A stretch of DNA of 64,000 nucleotides from Janthinobacterium sp. PC23-8 (GTDB taxonomy: Bacteria > Pseudomonadota > Gammaproteobacteria > Burkholderiales > Burkholderiaceae_D), in the NCBI RefSeq assembly GCF_002250505.1, contig NZ_NJGY01000002.1, forward strand, positions 922,136 to 986,135, in the 5' to 3' direction. Shown here piece by piece: positions 17,728 through 26,265 of this stretch; position 1 is the first letter of the stretch, and each line of letters opens with the position of its first letter. A program made the translations under genes and the position numbers. Under the pieces are notes generated by a model that worked only from the letters and a program-made list of their open reading frames with translations, was not told where the DNA came from and made no database searches.

Positions 17728-18792
17728 TCAGGCACCTTTGCGTACCTGCCCCATCGATTGCGTCATGCGGTCGAGCACGATCGCCATCAGCACGATGCCC
17801 ACTCCCCCCACCGTCGCCAGCCCCATGTCGAGCCGGCCGATCCCGCGCAACACCATCTGCCCCAGGCCACCGACCGCGATCATCGATGCAATGACCACCA
17901 TCGACAGCGACAGCATCAGGGCCTGGTTGACCCCCGCCATGATGGTGGGCAGCGCCAGCGGCAGTTGGACCCGCACCAGCAATTGCCACGGCGAGGCGCC
18001 AAACGAGCGCGACGCCTCGATCAGGTCGGGACGCACCTGGCGTATGCCCAGATTGGTCAGGCGTATCAGCGGCGCCAGCGCGAAGATGATGGTGACTACC
18101 ACGCCAGGCACGTTGCCGATACCGAACAACATCACCACCGGCACCAGATAGACAAAGGCCGGCGTGGTCTGCATCGCGTCCAGCCCGGGCCGCATCACCT
18201 CCTGCAAGCGGTCGCTGCGTGCCACCGCGATCCCCAGCGGCAACCCGATCAGGATGCAGAAGATGAGCGAGGTCAGCACCAGCGCCAGCGTGACCATGGC
18301 TTCCGACCAGGCGCCGATCAGGCCAATGAGGACAAACGCTATCACGCTGCCGATGGCCAGCTTGCGCCCGTTCACCCGCCAGGCGATCAGGAAGATCAGC
18401 AACAACATCAACAGTTGCGGCATCGATTGCAGGCCAAGCTCCACGCTGCTCAGGAGATAGTTGATCGGCACGCGTATCGCCTGGAACGCCGGCCGGAAGT
18501 GCGTCACCACCCAGCTCAGCGCCAGGCCCACCCAGTCGCTCAGGGGGATCACGGCGTCATTGAAGGGATGCCACCAGTCGATGCCGGTGGACACCGCACT
18601 ATGAGCTGCGCCCAGGAAATCATTGCTCGCTGCGGCCGGCGCCGCGCCCCACTGGTCGACCGGGGCGGACGCCGCCGCGATGGCCGCGTCGGAAACCGCC
18701 GCACTGGCGGAATCGGAAACCGCTGCGCTGGCGGCATCGGAAGCCGCCGCGCTGGCGGCCTGTGCAACGGGCTGCGCTATGGAAGTGCTCAT
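17728..18792 (-). CDS. proW: glycine betaine/proline ABC transporter, permease
   Basis: A 354-residue inner-membrane permease with a BPD_transp_1 core. Its EAA-type loop is [23 protein letters not shown], which contacts the ATPase. The first ~45 residues are unusual: an Ala/Ser/Asp low-complexity stretch with degenerate repeats of the form SAAVSD-ASAAVSD (coded by about 18660-18780). The E. coli ProW N-terminus is also long, but not of this composition as far as I recall. ATG 18792 follows AAGGAG. The gene starts 43 nt after proV. It forms the import channel for betaine. Confidence 0.92.
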   Translation of the reverse strand: MSTSIAQPVAQAASAAASDAASAAVSDSASAAVSDAAIAAASAPVDQWGAAPAAASNDFLGAAHSAVSTGIDWWHPFNDAVIPLSDWVGLALSWVVTHFRPAFQAIRVPINYLLSSVELGLQSMPQLLMLLLIFLIAWRVNGRKLAIGSVIAFVLIGLIGAWSEAMVTLALVLTSLIFCILIGLPLGIAVARSDRLQEVMRPGLDAMQTTPAFVYLVPVVMLFGIGNVPGVVVTIIFALAPLIRLTNLGIRQVRPDLIEASRSFGASPWQLLVRVQLPLALPTIMAGVNQALMLSLSMVVIASMIAVGGLGQMVLRGIGRLDMGLATVGGVGIVLMAIVLDRMTQSMGQVRKGA

Positions 18793-18835
18793 GAATAGTT
18801 TCTCCTTATTTGAACTTGTTCGAACTTGTGTGAAC

Positions 18836-20074
18836 TTAGGCCTTGACCTGCACCACATTCGACGGCTCGTGCACCGGCGCCCCCGATCGCTGCCCCAGGA
18901 ACTCCAGCACGCGGGACTTGCTGACCGCGCCCATATAGCGTCCGCCGGCATCGCAGATCGGCACGTCGTGCGGGCAGTTGGCCAGCGGCCCGTAGAGATC
19001 CGAGACCGGCGTGTCCGCCGCCAGGCTCGATGTGTTGGGCAAGAACGCGTTGCGCAGCCTTGGCTGACTATTGCCGCGCAACTCCTGTTCGAGCGCATCG
19101 ATCGACACCACGCCCTGGAACTTGCGGCCACGGTCCACCACATAACCGTACTGGCAGCCATTGGCCGTCAACTGCGCCAGCACCTCGCGCACATCCTGCG
19201 TGTCCAGTTCGACGATGGCTTCGGCCCGCATGTCCGAGACGTCCACGGCCGTAAACAGATTGGTGACGTTGACGTTCTTGAAGAAGGAGCGCACATAATC
19301 GTTGGCGGGATTCTTGATGATGTCTTCCGCCGTCCCGACCTGTACCACCACCCCGCCTTCCATGATGGCGATCCGGTCGCCGATCCGGAACGCTTCCTCG
19401 ATGTCGTGCGAAATGAAGATGATGGTGCGTTTATCGTTGCGCTGCAGTTTGATCAGCTCTCCTTGCATCTCGTAGCGGATCAGCGGATCCAGGGCCGAGA
19501 ATGCCTCATCCATCAACAGCACCGAGGGATCGTTGGCCAGCGCGCGGGCCAGGCCCACGCGCTGCTGCATCCCGCCAGACAGTTCATGCGGGTAGCTGTG
19601 GGCGCGCGCGCCCAGGCCAACCTGGTCGAGCGCCTGCTGCGCTTTTTTATCGCGCACCGCACGCGGCACGCCGGCCAGTTCAAGCCCGAACCCGGCGTTC
19701 TGCAGCACCGTCAGATGGGGCATCAGCGCGAACGACTGGAACACCATGCTGATGTGCCGCCGCCGCAGTTCGCGCAACTGTGCTTCCGACATGCTGGCGA
19801 TATCGACGCCGTCGAATATGACCTGGCCCGACGTCGGTGCGGTCAGCCGGTTGAGCAGCCGCACCAGGGTCGACTTCCCCGAACCGGACAGCCCCATCAC
19901 GACGAAGATCTCCCCCTCATAGACCGTAAACGACGCATCGTTCACCCCCAGCGTCTGCCCGGTCCGGGCAAAGATCTCGGCCTTGTCCACGCCCTGGCGG
20001 ACCAGCTTCATGGCATCTTCCGGTCGGTCACCGAAGACCTTGTACAGATTCTTGACGATTAGTCGTTCTTTCAT
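18836..20074 (-). CDS. proV: glycine betaine/proline ABC transporter, ATP-binding protein
   Basis: A 412-residue ATPase that powers ProW. Walker [10 protein letters not shown] is at residues 61-69, the signature [15 protein letters not shown] near 168, Walker [14 protein letters not shown] near 187 and the H-loop SHD soon after. Two CBS domains follow (about 285-400); in this family they sense osmotic or ionic conditions. ATG 20074 is preferred because GGGGATGG ends 5 nt upstream; ATGs at 20083 and 20089 lack a ribosome-binding site. It is the first gene of the uptake operon and faces the gbdR-like gene across a shared regulatory region. Confidence 0.93.
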   Translation of the reverse strand: MKERLIVKNLYKVFGDRPEDAMKLVRQGVDKAEIFARTGQTLGVNDASFTVYEGEIFVVMGLSGSGKSTLVRLLNRLTAPTSGQVIFDGVDIASMSEAQLRELRRRHISMVFQSFALMPHLTVLQNAGFGLELAGVPRAVRDKKAQQALDQVGLGARAHSYPHELSGGMQQRVGLARALANDPSVLLMDEAFSALDPLIRYEMQGELIKLQRNDKRTIIFISHDIEEAFRIGDRIAIMEGGVVVQVGTAEDIIKNPANDYVRSFFKNVNVTNLFTAVDVSDMRAEAIVELDTQDVREVLAQLTANGCQYGYVVDRGRKFQGVVSIDALEQELRGNSQPRLRNAFLPNTSSLAADTPVSDLYGPLANCPHDVPICDAGGRYMGAVSKSRVLEFLGQRSGAPVHEPSNVVQVKA

Positions 20075-20386
20075 TTCTGCCATCCCCATTGATTGCCGGC
20101 TGCACAAACTGGCGCTGCGCATGACGGCGTGTGATTGCTTTGGAATTCCACATCTGGACTACAAGATACACTGCCCCTTTGTCGCAAATTGTCCGATTCC
20201 GACATCCTGTTGACCACGTGCGTCAGCTTTGTTTCGCGCCGCGCCGCGCCCTGAAAGCGCAGCGGGCACAACACTTGCATGAAGAAACGGTGCGGCCCCG
20301 GTCACGCACCGACACAGTGCGGTGGCGCAGTTTCAGGGAGCCAATTGCGCGTTTCCGATCACCCGCCCCTGCCAAGGAGACTGACC
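20075..20386. promoter_or_regulatory. divergent proV / gbdR regulatory region with TGTCGnAAT half-sites
   Basis: A 312-nt gap with no gene. It contains TGTCGCAAAT at 20180-20189 and, 5 nt further on in the opposite orientation, GATTCCGACA at 20195-20204 (reverse complement TGTCGGAATC). The block TTGTCCGATTCCGACATCCT (20189-20208) is nearly repeated upstream of soxB as TTGTCTGATTCCGACATCCT (45373-45392). These are the best candidates for the binding site of the adjacent AraC-type regulator, about 110-130 nt upstream of proV. No promoter hexamers could be assigned with confidence. Confidence 0.55.
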
Positions 20387-21400
20387 TTGTTGAACACGCG
20401 ACCTGCCGCCAGGCGCAAGCTATCGGTCAGCTTTATCGTCGCCCCGAACTTCACGCTGCTGGCATTTTCCGCCTTCATCGACACGCTGCGCCTGGCGGCC
20501 GACGACGGCGACCGCAGCCGGCCCATCCACTGTGAATGGGCGCTGCTTAGTCACGACATGCGTCCTGTCAAATCGAGTTGCGGGGTGGAGATCACGCCCA
20601 CGACACAACTGGACGCGCCGGCCCGGTTTGACTACATCGTGGTGGTGGGGGGCCTGCTGCACGGGCTCAGGTTGCCGACGGCGCAGAACGATTACCTGCG
20701 CGCGGCCGCCGCCGCCCATGTGCCGCTGGTGGGAATCTGCACCGGCAGCTTCGCGCTGGCGCGCCTGGGCCTGATGCAGGGCCGGCGCAGTTGCGTGAGC
20801 TGGTATGTGTACGACAACTTCCGCAACGAGTTCCCGGACCTGGAAGTGAGCTCGGACGAATTGTTCATCGACGACACGGACCGGCTGACCTGCGCCGGCG
20901 GCACCAGCGTGGTCCACCTGGCAGCCTTCCTGGTCGAACGTCACTGCGACAAGGCGCGCGCCGCCAAAGCGCTGCGCATCATGATTGAGCACGCGCCGCT
21001 CCCGGCCGGGACGCCGCAGCCGCAGCCACTGTTCATCAGGGAGGCCGGCGACTTCCGCGTGCGCAAGGCCATGCTGCTGATCGAACGCCATTTGTCCGAT
21101 CCCTTGCCCGCCGAGCTCATTGCGCAGCACGTCAACGTCAGCGTGCGCCACCTGGAGCGCTTGTTCCAGAACGAACTGGGGACGAGCCCGCTGGCCTTCG
21201 CCTTCGAATTGCGCCTCAACAACGCCTACAACCTGCTGATCACCACCAGGAACCCGATCATCGACATCGCACTGCAATGCGGCTTCCTGTCCAACTCGCA
21301 CTTCTCGCGCTGCTTCCGTAGTGCGCATGGCAAGACGCCATCCCAGGTGCGGGAGCAGGAATCGGCGCGCAAGGCGGCGCCGGCGTTGGTTCTGGTGTGA
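20387..21400 (+). CDS. gbdR: GbdR-type (GlxA/AraC family) transcriptional activator of betaine genes
   Basis: A 337-residue regulator. The N-terminal half is a DJ-1/PfpI-like ligand domain (FDYIVVVGGLLHG, elbow VGICTGSFALARLGLMQGR). The C-terminal half is a two-helix AraC DNA-binding domain (INV-type VNVSVRHLERLFQNELG and CGFLSNSHFSRCFRSAHGKTP). It matches GbdR, which activates betaine and dimethylglycine catabolism in Pseudomonas. The start appears to be TTG at 20387 (or TTG 20390) after AAGGAGA; the same CCAAGGAGAC block precedes the ATG of the paralogue at 45577. The two paralogues look roughly 75-80% identical by eye. It is divergent from proV. Confidence 0.88.
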   Translation: MLNTRPAARRKLSVSFIVAPNFTLLAFSAFIDTLRLAADDGDRSRPIHCEWALLSHDMRPVKSSCGVEITPTTQLDAPARFDYIVVVGGLLHGLRLPTAQNDYLRAAAAAHVPLVGICTGSFALARLGLMQGRRSCVSWYVYDNFRNEFPDLEVSSDELFIDDTDRLTCAGGTSVVHLAAFLVERHCDKARAAKALRIMIEHAPLPAGTPQPQPLFIREAGDFRVRKAMLLIERHLSDPLPAELIAQHVNVSVRHLERLFQNELGTSPLAFAFELRLNNAYNLLITTRNPIIDIALQCGFLSNSHFSRCFRSAHGKTPSQVREQESARKAAPALVLV

Positions 21401-21758
21401 CGGCGCGATAGCAAGCCGGGTCGAAGCAGCCGCTCGCGCCGGCATGCAAGCCGCGCCGGTTCCGGTTCCGGCTCCGGTTCCAGTTCCGGTTCCGCAATGA
21501 TCTACATGCTGCGCCGCCTTGGCGCACCGCCTTGGCGCAGCGGTAATCGAAGCGCACGGATAGAGGGCGGCAAAAAACGCACTCCAGCGTACAGTCGCGC
21601 CGCAGCCGGGCGCGCAACGTGGTCATTGCGCAACAAGTCGATGATCGTGAGGTTCCCGACGCGGCTTTTTTGTCGCCTGCCAGGGCCTTGCTGCGGCGCT
21701 GGCTTTCCGCCGCGTCAGCGCCGTCCAGCAGTGCGTGGCAAATGCCACGCATACCCGC
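21401..21758. repeat. gap with hexamer and 13-bp tandem repeats
   Basis: A 358-nt gap between convergent gbdR and the folB-like gene, with no supported gene. It has six tandem hexamers of consensus CCGGTT (21456-21491, with variants CCGGCT and CCAGTT), then two exact copies of CCGCCTTGGCGCA (21514-21539). These look like slippage products in neutral DNA; a role is not evident. Confidence 0.7.
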
Positions 21759-22160
21759 TCACACCAGGTGGGCGGGCGCCCGGGCCGGAGAAAACCACAA
21801 GGCGTGTTCGGCGCGCGACAGCGCCATCCGCAATCCCACGCCGCGCGCCTGCGGGCAGGCCTGGGGCTTGGACAGCGCCACGTCCAGCCAGACGATGCCG
21901 GGATCGGAAGCGAAGACGAAATCGGCCAGCTCGCGCAGCCGGGTTTCCAGCAACGGCGTGTGCGGCGCGGCCGGCCATTGCTCCCTGATCCAGCGCACGA
22001 TGGGCCGGTGATCGATGCAGCCGCCACCGGCCGACATGGTCAGGTTGACCCGTACCGGCTGGAACTGGCGCTCATGCTCCCAGATGCCGACCCGCAGGCG
22101 GGTCTCCAGGTTGGTGATGGCAACGACCGAACCTTTCAGCCAGCCCGGCAAGTCCATCAT
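21759..22160 (-). CDS. dihydroneopterin aldolase-like (FolB tunnelling-fold) protein 1
   Basis: A 133-residue protein with the FolB pattern VAITNLETRLRVGIWEHERQ, then LLETRLRELADFVF and VWLDVALSKPQA. Aligned by eye to E. coli FolB, the catalytic Glu22 matches E30, the substrate-anchoring Glu74 matches E72 and the Lys of LSKP is kept (K98), but the conserved Tyr (DCLSY) is replaced by His (GCIDH51). FolB converts dihydroneopterin to hydroxymethyl-dihydropterin in folate synthesis. Its ATG overlaps the YbaK-like stop (ATGA), so the two are coupled. The location in a THF-dependent demethylation island suggests a role in folate supply or handling; a housekeeping folB is expected elsewhere. Confidence 0.7.
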   Translation of the reverse strand: MMDLPGWLKGSVVAITNLETRLRVGIWEHERQFQPVRVNLTMSAGGGCIDHRPIVRWIREQWPAAPHTPLLETRLRELADFVFASDPGIVWLDVALSKPQACPQARGVGLRMALSRAEHALWFSPARAPAHLV

Positions 22161-22678
22161 GGCACCCGCATGACACGCGGCACATGCCCGGTATGCACGA
22201 GGAACGCCGCCAGCGCCGCGTGGGTGACCACCATGGTGGCGGTATTGCGCAGCGGGTGGCCCTGCACTTTTTTCGCGGCCCACACGGCTTCGTCCACCAC
22301 CAGCTCGACTGCATGCTGCTTGTCGTTGACGAGGGCGAAGATGCTGACCCCGCCCGGCGTCACGCCGAGACAGCGCTGCAAGCGGTCGGGCGACGCCATG
22401 CTCAGCCGGCTGGCCGGCAATTGCCGTCCCAGTTCCGCCGTATCGACGCGCCGGTCGTGCGGCACGATCACCAGGATATGGCGCTGCCCCTTGCCATCGC
22501 GGATGAACACATTCTTGGTCTTGATTCCTTCCAGGTGCGGCACCGCAGCGAGGGCTTCATCGATGGTAAACACGGGCGCGTGTTCCACCGTCTCGAACGG
22601 CCATCCCTGCTGCGAAAACAATTCGTGCAAGCCATCGTTCACCACGCTTGCCGCCCCATTGTCGTCCAATATTTCCAC
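22157..22678 (-). CDS. YbaK/ProXp-type aminoacyl-tRNA editing domain protein
   Basis: A 173-residue free-standing domain of the INS/YbaK superfamily. HAPVFTIDEALAAVPHLEG, the Lys-containing KTKNVFIRDGKG, LGVTPGGVSIFAL and HPLRNTATMVV match the ProXp-ala/PrdX subgroup. Those proteins hydrolyse mischarged aminoacyl-tRNA-Pro in trans. GTG 22678 follows GGAGGG at ideal spacing. It is the first gene of a two-gene unit with the folB-like gene, divergent from purU. Why an editing factor belongs to a betaine/one-carbon island is unexplained (see findings). Confidence 0.82.
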   Translation of the reverse strand: MEILDDNGAASVVNDGLHELFSQQGWPFETVEHAPVFTIDEALAAVPHLEGIKTKNVFIRDGKGQRHILVIVPHDRRVDTAELGRQLPASRLSMASPDRLQRCLGVTPGGVSIFALVNDKQHAVELVVDEAVWAAKKVQGHPLRNTATMVVTHAALAAFLVHTGHVPRVMRVP

Positions 22679-22789
22679 GTTCCCTCCGATATGCTTTCAG
22701 GTTGCAGTCGAATCCAGATTGTAGAGGCGCGCCAGGCGCGGCCATGACTGAAAACGACATCGGCTGGCACGCTTGCGCCAAGCGCAGCG

Positions 22790-22804
22790 TGTCGCAATCA
22801 TGTC
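22790..22804. promoter_or_regulatory. TGTCGCAATC half-site between ybaK-like gene and purU
   Basis: TGTCGCAATCATGTC at 22790-22804 contains the half-site TGTCGnAAT that recurs upstream of proV, the BCCT carrier and soxB. It lies 90 nt upstream of purU and 112 nt upstream of the YbaK-like start. No facing CGACA half-site is present, only a direct TGTC. Confidence 0.4.
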
Positions 22805-22893
22805 ATAGCCTGGCGCTCCCGTGACGCTGCCTGCGCCGAGGTTGCGGTGTAATGCACACAGTACCTTCACGCCCAACCGCCACCGGAAACATC

Positions 22894-23766
22894 ATGACAT
22901 TGCCCCAAACAGTATCGACCTGCATCCTGGCCTTCTCCTGCACCAGCTCGGCGGGACAAGTAGCTGCCGTCACCGCCTTCCTCGAACAGCACCAATGCTA
23001 CATCGACGACATTGCCGCCTACGACGACAAACGCGAACAGCGCTTCTTCGCGCGCTTCGTGTTCCACCGCGATTCCGGCGCCCCGCTGCCGCTGGAACAA
23101 TTGCGCACCGGCTTTGCCCCGATCGGCGATCGCTTCGACATGGACTGGTCCATCAGCGACGCGGCGCAGCGTCCGCGCGTGCTGATCATGGTGTCAAAAC
23201 TGGACCACTGCCTGCACGACCTGCTCTACCGCTGGCGCTTCGGTGAACTGCGGATCGAGATCGTGGCGATCGTGTCCAACCATCCGGACCTGCGGCCGCT
23301 GGCCGAAGCGCACGACCTGCCCTTCCACCACCTGCCGCTCACGCCCGACAACCGGGGCGCGCAAGAAGAGGCGCTGCTGGCACTGGTCGACGGCAGCGGC
23401 GCCGACCTGGTGGTACTGGCGCGCTACATGCAGATCCTGTCATCGGCGCTGAGCGCGCGCCTGGCCGGCCGCGCCATCAACATCCACCACTCCTTCCTGC
23501 CCGGCTTCAAGGGCGCGCGGCCTTATCACCAGGCCCACAGCAGGGGCGTCAAGCTGATCGGCGCCACCGCGCACTACGTCACCTCGGACCTTGATGAAGG
23601 GCCGATCATCGAGCAGGTGGTGGAGCGCGTCGACCACAGCTACGACCCGGAGCAGCTGCTGGCCATGGGCCGCGACATGGAATGCCTTGCGCTGTCACGC
23701 GCGATCCGCCTGCAGGTGGAAAAACGGGTCTTCCTGAACGGCCAGCGCACTGTCGTGCTGCGCTGA
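22894..23766 (+). CDS. purU: formyltetrahydrofolate deformylase
   Basis: A 290-residue enzyme that hydrolyses 10-formyl-THF to formate and THF. An N-terminal ACT domain (TCILAFSCTSSAGQVAAVTAFL) is followed by a formyltransferase-like catalytic domain. The Asn and His of RAINIHHSFLPGFKGARPYHQA and the Asp of SDLDEGPIIEQ form the expected catalytic triad. ATG 22894 is chosen to match the family N-terminus; the frame is open to 22852. In this island it would recycle THF loaded by the demethylation steps and pass formate to the fds enzyme. It converges with fdhA. Confidence 0.94.
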   Translation: MTLPQTVSTCILAFSCTSSAGQVAAVTAFLEQHQCYIDDIAAYDDKREQRFFARFVFHRDSGAPLPLEQLRTGFAPIGDRFDMDWSISDAAQRPRVLIMVSKLDHCLHDLLYRWRFGELRIEIVAIVSNHPDLRPLAEAHDLPFHHLPLTPDNRGAQEEALLALVDGSGADLVVLARYMQILSSALSARLAGRAINIHHSFLPGFKGARPYHQAHSRGVKLIGATAHYVTSDLDEGPIIEQVVERVDHSYDPEQLLAMGRDMECLALSRAIRLQVEKRVFLNGQRTVVLR

Positions 23767-23876
23767 AGGCACGCGCCGGTCCGCCCCGGGACCGGCGCCG
23801 AACACCCGGCAGCCATGCCATGAACTCCTCGCTGGTAGCTGATATCGGGAGTCATGCGTCAACCAGCGCACAAGCA

Positions 23877-23905
23877 GCGGGGCAGCGAAAACATGGCCGC
23901 CCCGC
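23877..23905. terminator. possible hairpin between convergent purU and fdhA
   Basis: GCGGGGC (23877-23883) pairs with GCCCCGC (23899-23905) across a 15-nt loop in the 156-nt convergent gap. No T-run follows on either strand, so the call as a transcription end rests on position alone. Confidence 0.25.
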
Positions 23906-23922
23906 CGCTGGCCCGATCAAGG

Positions 23923-25125
23923 TCAGGCGGCTTTCGCCAGCAGGCCGTGCGGATCGATCACATACTTTTTCGGCGCGCCCGCGTCGAAGGCCGCGTAGCC
24001 TGCCGGCGCCTCGTCGAGCGTGATCAGCTGGACGCCGACGATTTCCGCGATATTGATACGGTCCCACAGGATCGCCTGCATCAGTTGGCGGTTGTACTTC
24101 ATCACCGGCGTCTGGCCGGTATGGAAGCTGTGCGACTTGGCCCAGCCCAGGCCGAGGCGGATCGACAGGCTGCCCTGCCTGGCCGCAGCGTCGGCCGCGC
24201 CTGGATCGTCGGTCACATACAGGCCTGGAATACCGATCTTGCCGGCCGCGCGCGTGATTTCCATCAGCGAGTTCAGGACCGTGGCCGGGGCTTCATGCTG
24301 GGCGCCCGCGTGGCCATGGCCACGCGCTTCGAAGCCCACGCAATCGACCGCGCAATCGACTTCCGGCGTGCCGAGGATCTGCTCGATCTGTTCGCCCAGG
24401 GTGGCGTCCTGCGACAGGTCCACCGTTTCAAAGCCGACCTTGCGGGCATGCTCCAGGCGCGCCGGATTGATGTCGCCGACGATCACCACGGCGGCCCCCA
24501 GCAGGCGCGCCGATGCCGCAGCGGCCAGCCCGACCGGGCCGGCGCCGGCCACGTACACCGTCGTGCCGGGACCGACACCGGCCGTCACCGCGCCGTGGAA
24601 GCCGGTCGGCAGGATATCGGACAGGCAAGTCAGGTCGCGGATCTTGCCCATGGCCTGGGCCTTGTCCGGGAAGCGCAACAGGTTGAAGTCGGCATATGGC
24701 ACCATCACGTATTCGGCCTGGCCGCCGATCCAGCCGCCCATGTCGACATAGCCGTAGGCGCCGCCGGCGCGCGACGGGTTGACCGACAGGCACACGCCGG
24801 TGTGCTGTTCCTTGCAAGTCTGGCAGCGACCGCACGCCACGTTGAACGGCACCGACACCAGGTCGCCCACGCTGAGCGTTTCCACGTCGGAGCCCACTTC
24901 GATGACTTCGCCGGTGATTTCATGGCCCAGCACCAGTCCGGCCGGAGCGGTCGTGCGGCCGCGCACCATGTGCTGGTCCGAGCCGCAGATATTGGTCGAC
25001 ACCACGCGCAGGATCACGCCATGGCCGATCTTGCGTCCGCTCGGCGTCTGCAATTTCGGGAATGGAATAGACTGCACTTCGACCTTGCCCTGCTCGATGT
25101 ATACGACACCACGGTTTTCTGACAT
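23923..25125 (-). CDS. fdhA: glutathione-independent formaldehyde dehydrogenase
   Basis: A 400-residue zinc-containing medium-chain dehydrogenase that oxidises formaldehyde to formate with NAD+; the Pseudomonas putida enzyme is 399 residues. Catalytic zinc ligands are C47 (NICGSDQH) and H68 (GHEITGEV). Structural zinc cysteines are C98, C101, C104 and C112. The nucleotide-binding motif is VYVAGAGPVGLAAAASARLLGA. It lies 33 nt downstream of gbcB in the same orientation. It would remove the formaldehyde released when GbcAB demethylates betaine. Confidence 0.94.
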   Translation of the reverse strand: MSENRGVVYIEQGKVEVQSIPFPKLQTPSGRKIGHGVILRVVSTNICGSDQHMVRGRTTAPAGLVLGHEITGEVIEVGSDVETLSVGDLVSVPFNVACGRCQTCKEQHTGVCLSVNPSRAGGAYGYVDMGGWIGGQAEYVMVPYADFNLLRFPDKAQAMGKIRDLTCLSDILPTGFHGAVTAGVGPGTTVYVAGAGPVGLAAAASARLLGAAVVIVGDINPARLEHARKVGFETVDLSQDATLGEQIEQILGTPEVDCAVDCVGFEARGHGHAGAQHEAPATVLNSLMEITRAAGKIGIPGLYVTDDPGAADAAARQGSLSIRLGLGWAKSHSFHTGQTPVMKYNRQLMQAILWDRINIAEIVGVQLITLDEAPAGYAAFDAGAPKKYVIDPHGLLAKAA

Positions 25126-25158
25126 TGCTGTTATCTCCTCGTTATGAATATTGCTGGA

Positions 25159-26262
25159 TTAACGGTCCAGCACCACGTCGGCCAGCGGCTTGCTGCAGCA
25201 TGGCAGAATCCAGCCCTGGTCGATTTCACGCTGGCGAATGCCGCCGGCGTGCCGCATGTCGACCTGTCCGGCCGTCATCCTGGTCTTGCAAGTACCGCAC
25301 ATGCCCTGCGTGCACGAGATCGGCATCCGTACGCCGGCCGCGCGGGCCGCCGCCAGGATGGTCTGGCCCGGCGCGCAGGTGAGTTCGTCGCCGCTGCGGC
25401 TGAAGCTGACCTTGAAGCCCTGCCCCGCGCCTTCTGCGACCAGGGCAGGCGGCGCTTCCGCTTCTGCGCCGGCCTGCGCCAGGGCCGCGAATGAAAAGCT
25501 CTCTTCGTGGTAGCCGGCCATATCGAAGCCGGCGCCCTCGAGCATGGCGCGCACCGCCGCCATGTACGGCGCGGGGCCGCAGGTGTAGACCTTGCGTTCG
25601 CGGAAATCCGGCGCCACGTTTTGCAGCACGGCCAGGTTCAGGAAACCATTGAAGCCGGCCCATGCCGCCTGCGCGCCGCGCCGTTCACACACGGCGCCCA
25701 GCCGGAACAGGCCGTCCCGGTTATACGCCATCAATTCCAGTTCCCGCGCAAAGATGATGTCGTCCGGCGTGCGGGCGCTGTGCACGAAGGCGATGTCGGC
25801 GTCGAGCACCAGGTCGTGCATGGCGCGCGTCATCGACATCAGCGGCGTGATACCGCTGCCGGCGGACAGGAACAGGTATTTTTCGCGCGCCGGCATGGGC
25901 TGCAGGAAGCAGGAAAATCCGCCCGACGGACCGCGCACCCTGATTTGCGCACCAGGCGCCAGGTTGTCGTGCAGCCAGTTCGACACCTGGCCACCCGGCA
26001 CCCGCTTGACGGTGATCGAGACCGTGTCGGGCCGCGACGGCGTGGACGACAGCGTGTAGCAGCGCTGGACCGCCTGGCCGCCGATATCGAGTTCCAGCGT
26101 GATGAACTGGCCGGGCGCGTAGCGGAACAGGCGCGGCGCCGGGGCGGAAAACACAAACGTCCTGACGTCATGCGTTTCCTGCCGCACGGCGCGGCAAAGC
26201 AGCGTATCGTCGCGGTCGCCGTCCCAGGGAGTGGCCATATTGGCAAGCGTTGCGTTCAACAT
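25159..26262 (-). CDS. gbcB: glycine betaine monooxygenase, reductase component
   Basis: A 367-residue flavin/iron-sulfur reductase that feeds electrons from NAD(P)H to the Rieske oxygenase GbcA. The N-terminal FAD domain shows RCYTLSSTPSRPD. It is followed by a nucleotide domain (LSAGSGITPLMSMTRAMH) and a C-terminal plant-type [2Fe-2S] ferredoxin with C-x4-C-x2-C (CTQGMCGTC) and a later Cys in LPCCSKP. It begins 3 nt after the gbcA stop, so the two subunits are coupled. Confidence 0.93.
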   Translation of the reverse strand: MLNATLANMATPWDGDRDDTLLCRAVRQETHDVRTFVFSAPAPRLFRYAPGQFITLELDIGGQAVQRCYTLSSTPSRPDTVSITVKRVPGGQVSNWLHDNLAPGAQIRVRGPSGGFSCFLQPMPAREKYLFLSAGSGITPLMSMTRAMHDLVLDADIAFVHSARTPDDIIFARELELMAYNRDGLFRLGAVCERRGAQAAWAGFNGFLNLAVLQNVAPDFRERKVYTCGPAPYMAAVRAMLEGAGFDMAGYHEESFSFAALAQAGAEAEAPPALVAEGAGQGFKVSFSRSGDELTCAPGQTILAAARAAGVRMPISCTQGMCGTCKTRMTAGQVDMRHAGGIRQREIDQGWILPCCSKPLADVVLDR

Positions 26263-26265
26263 GGC

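Noticed and set aside
21258..21752. Minus-strand ORF with Asn-Arg repeats behind gbdR
   Set aside because: Its repeats come from the CCGGTT microsatellite, it overlaps gbdR, and it has no domain or ribosome-binding site.
22763..22777. Sigma-54 promoter (TGGCAC...TTGC) ahead of purU
   Set aside because: The two elements are only 2 nt apart instead of the required 5.
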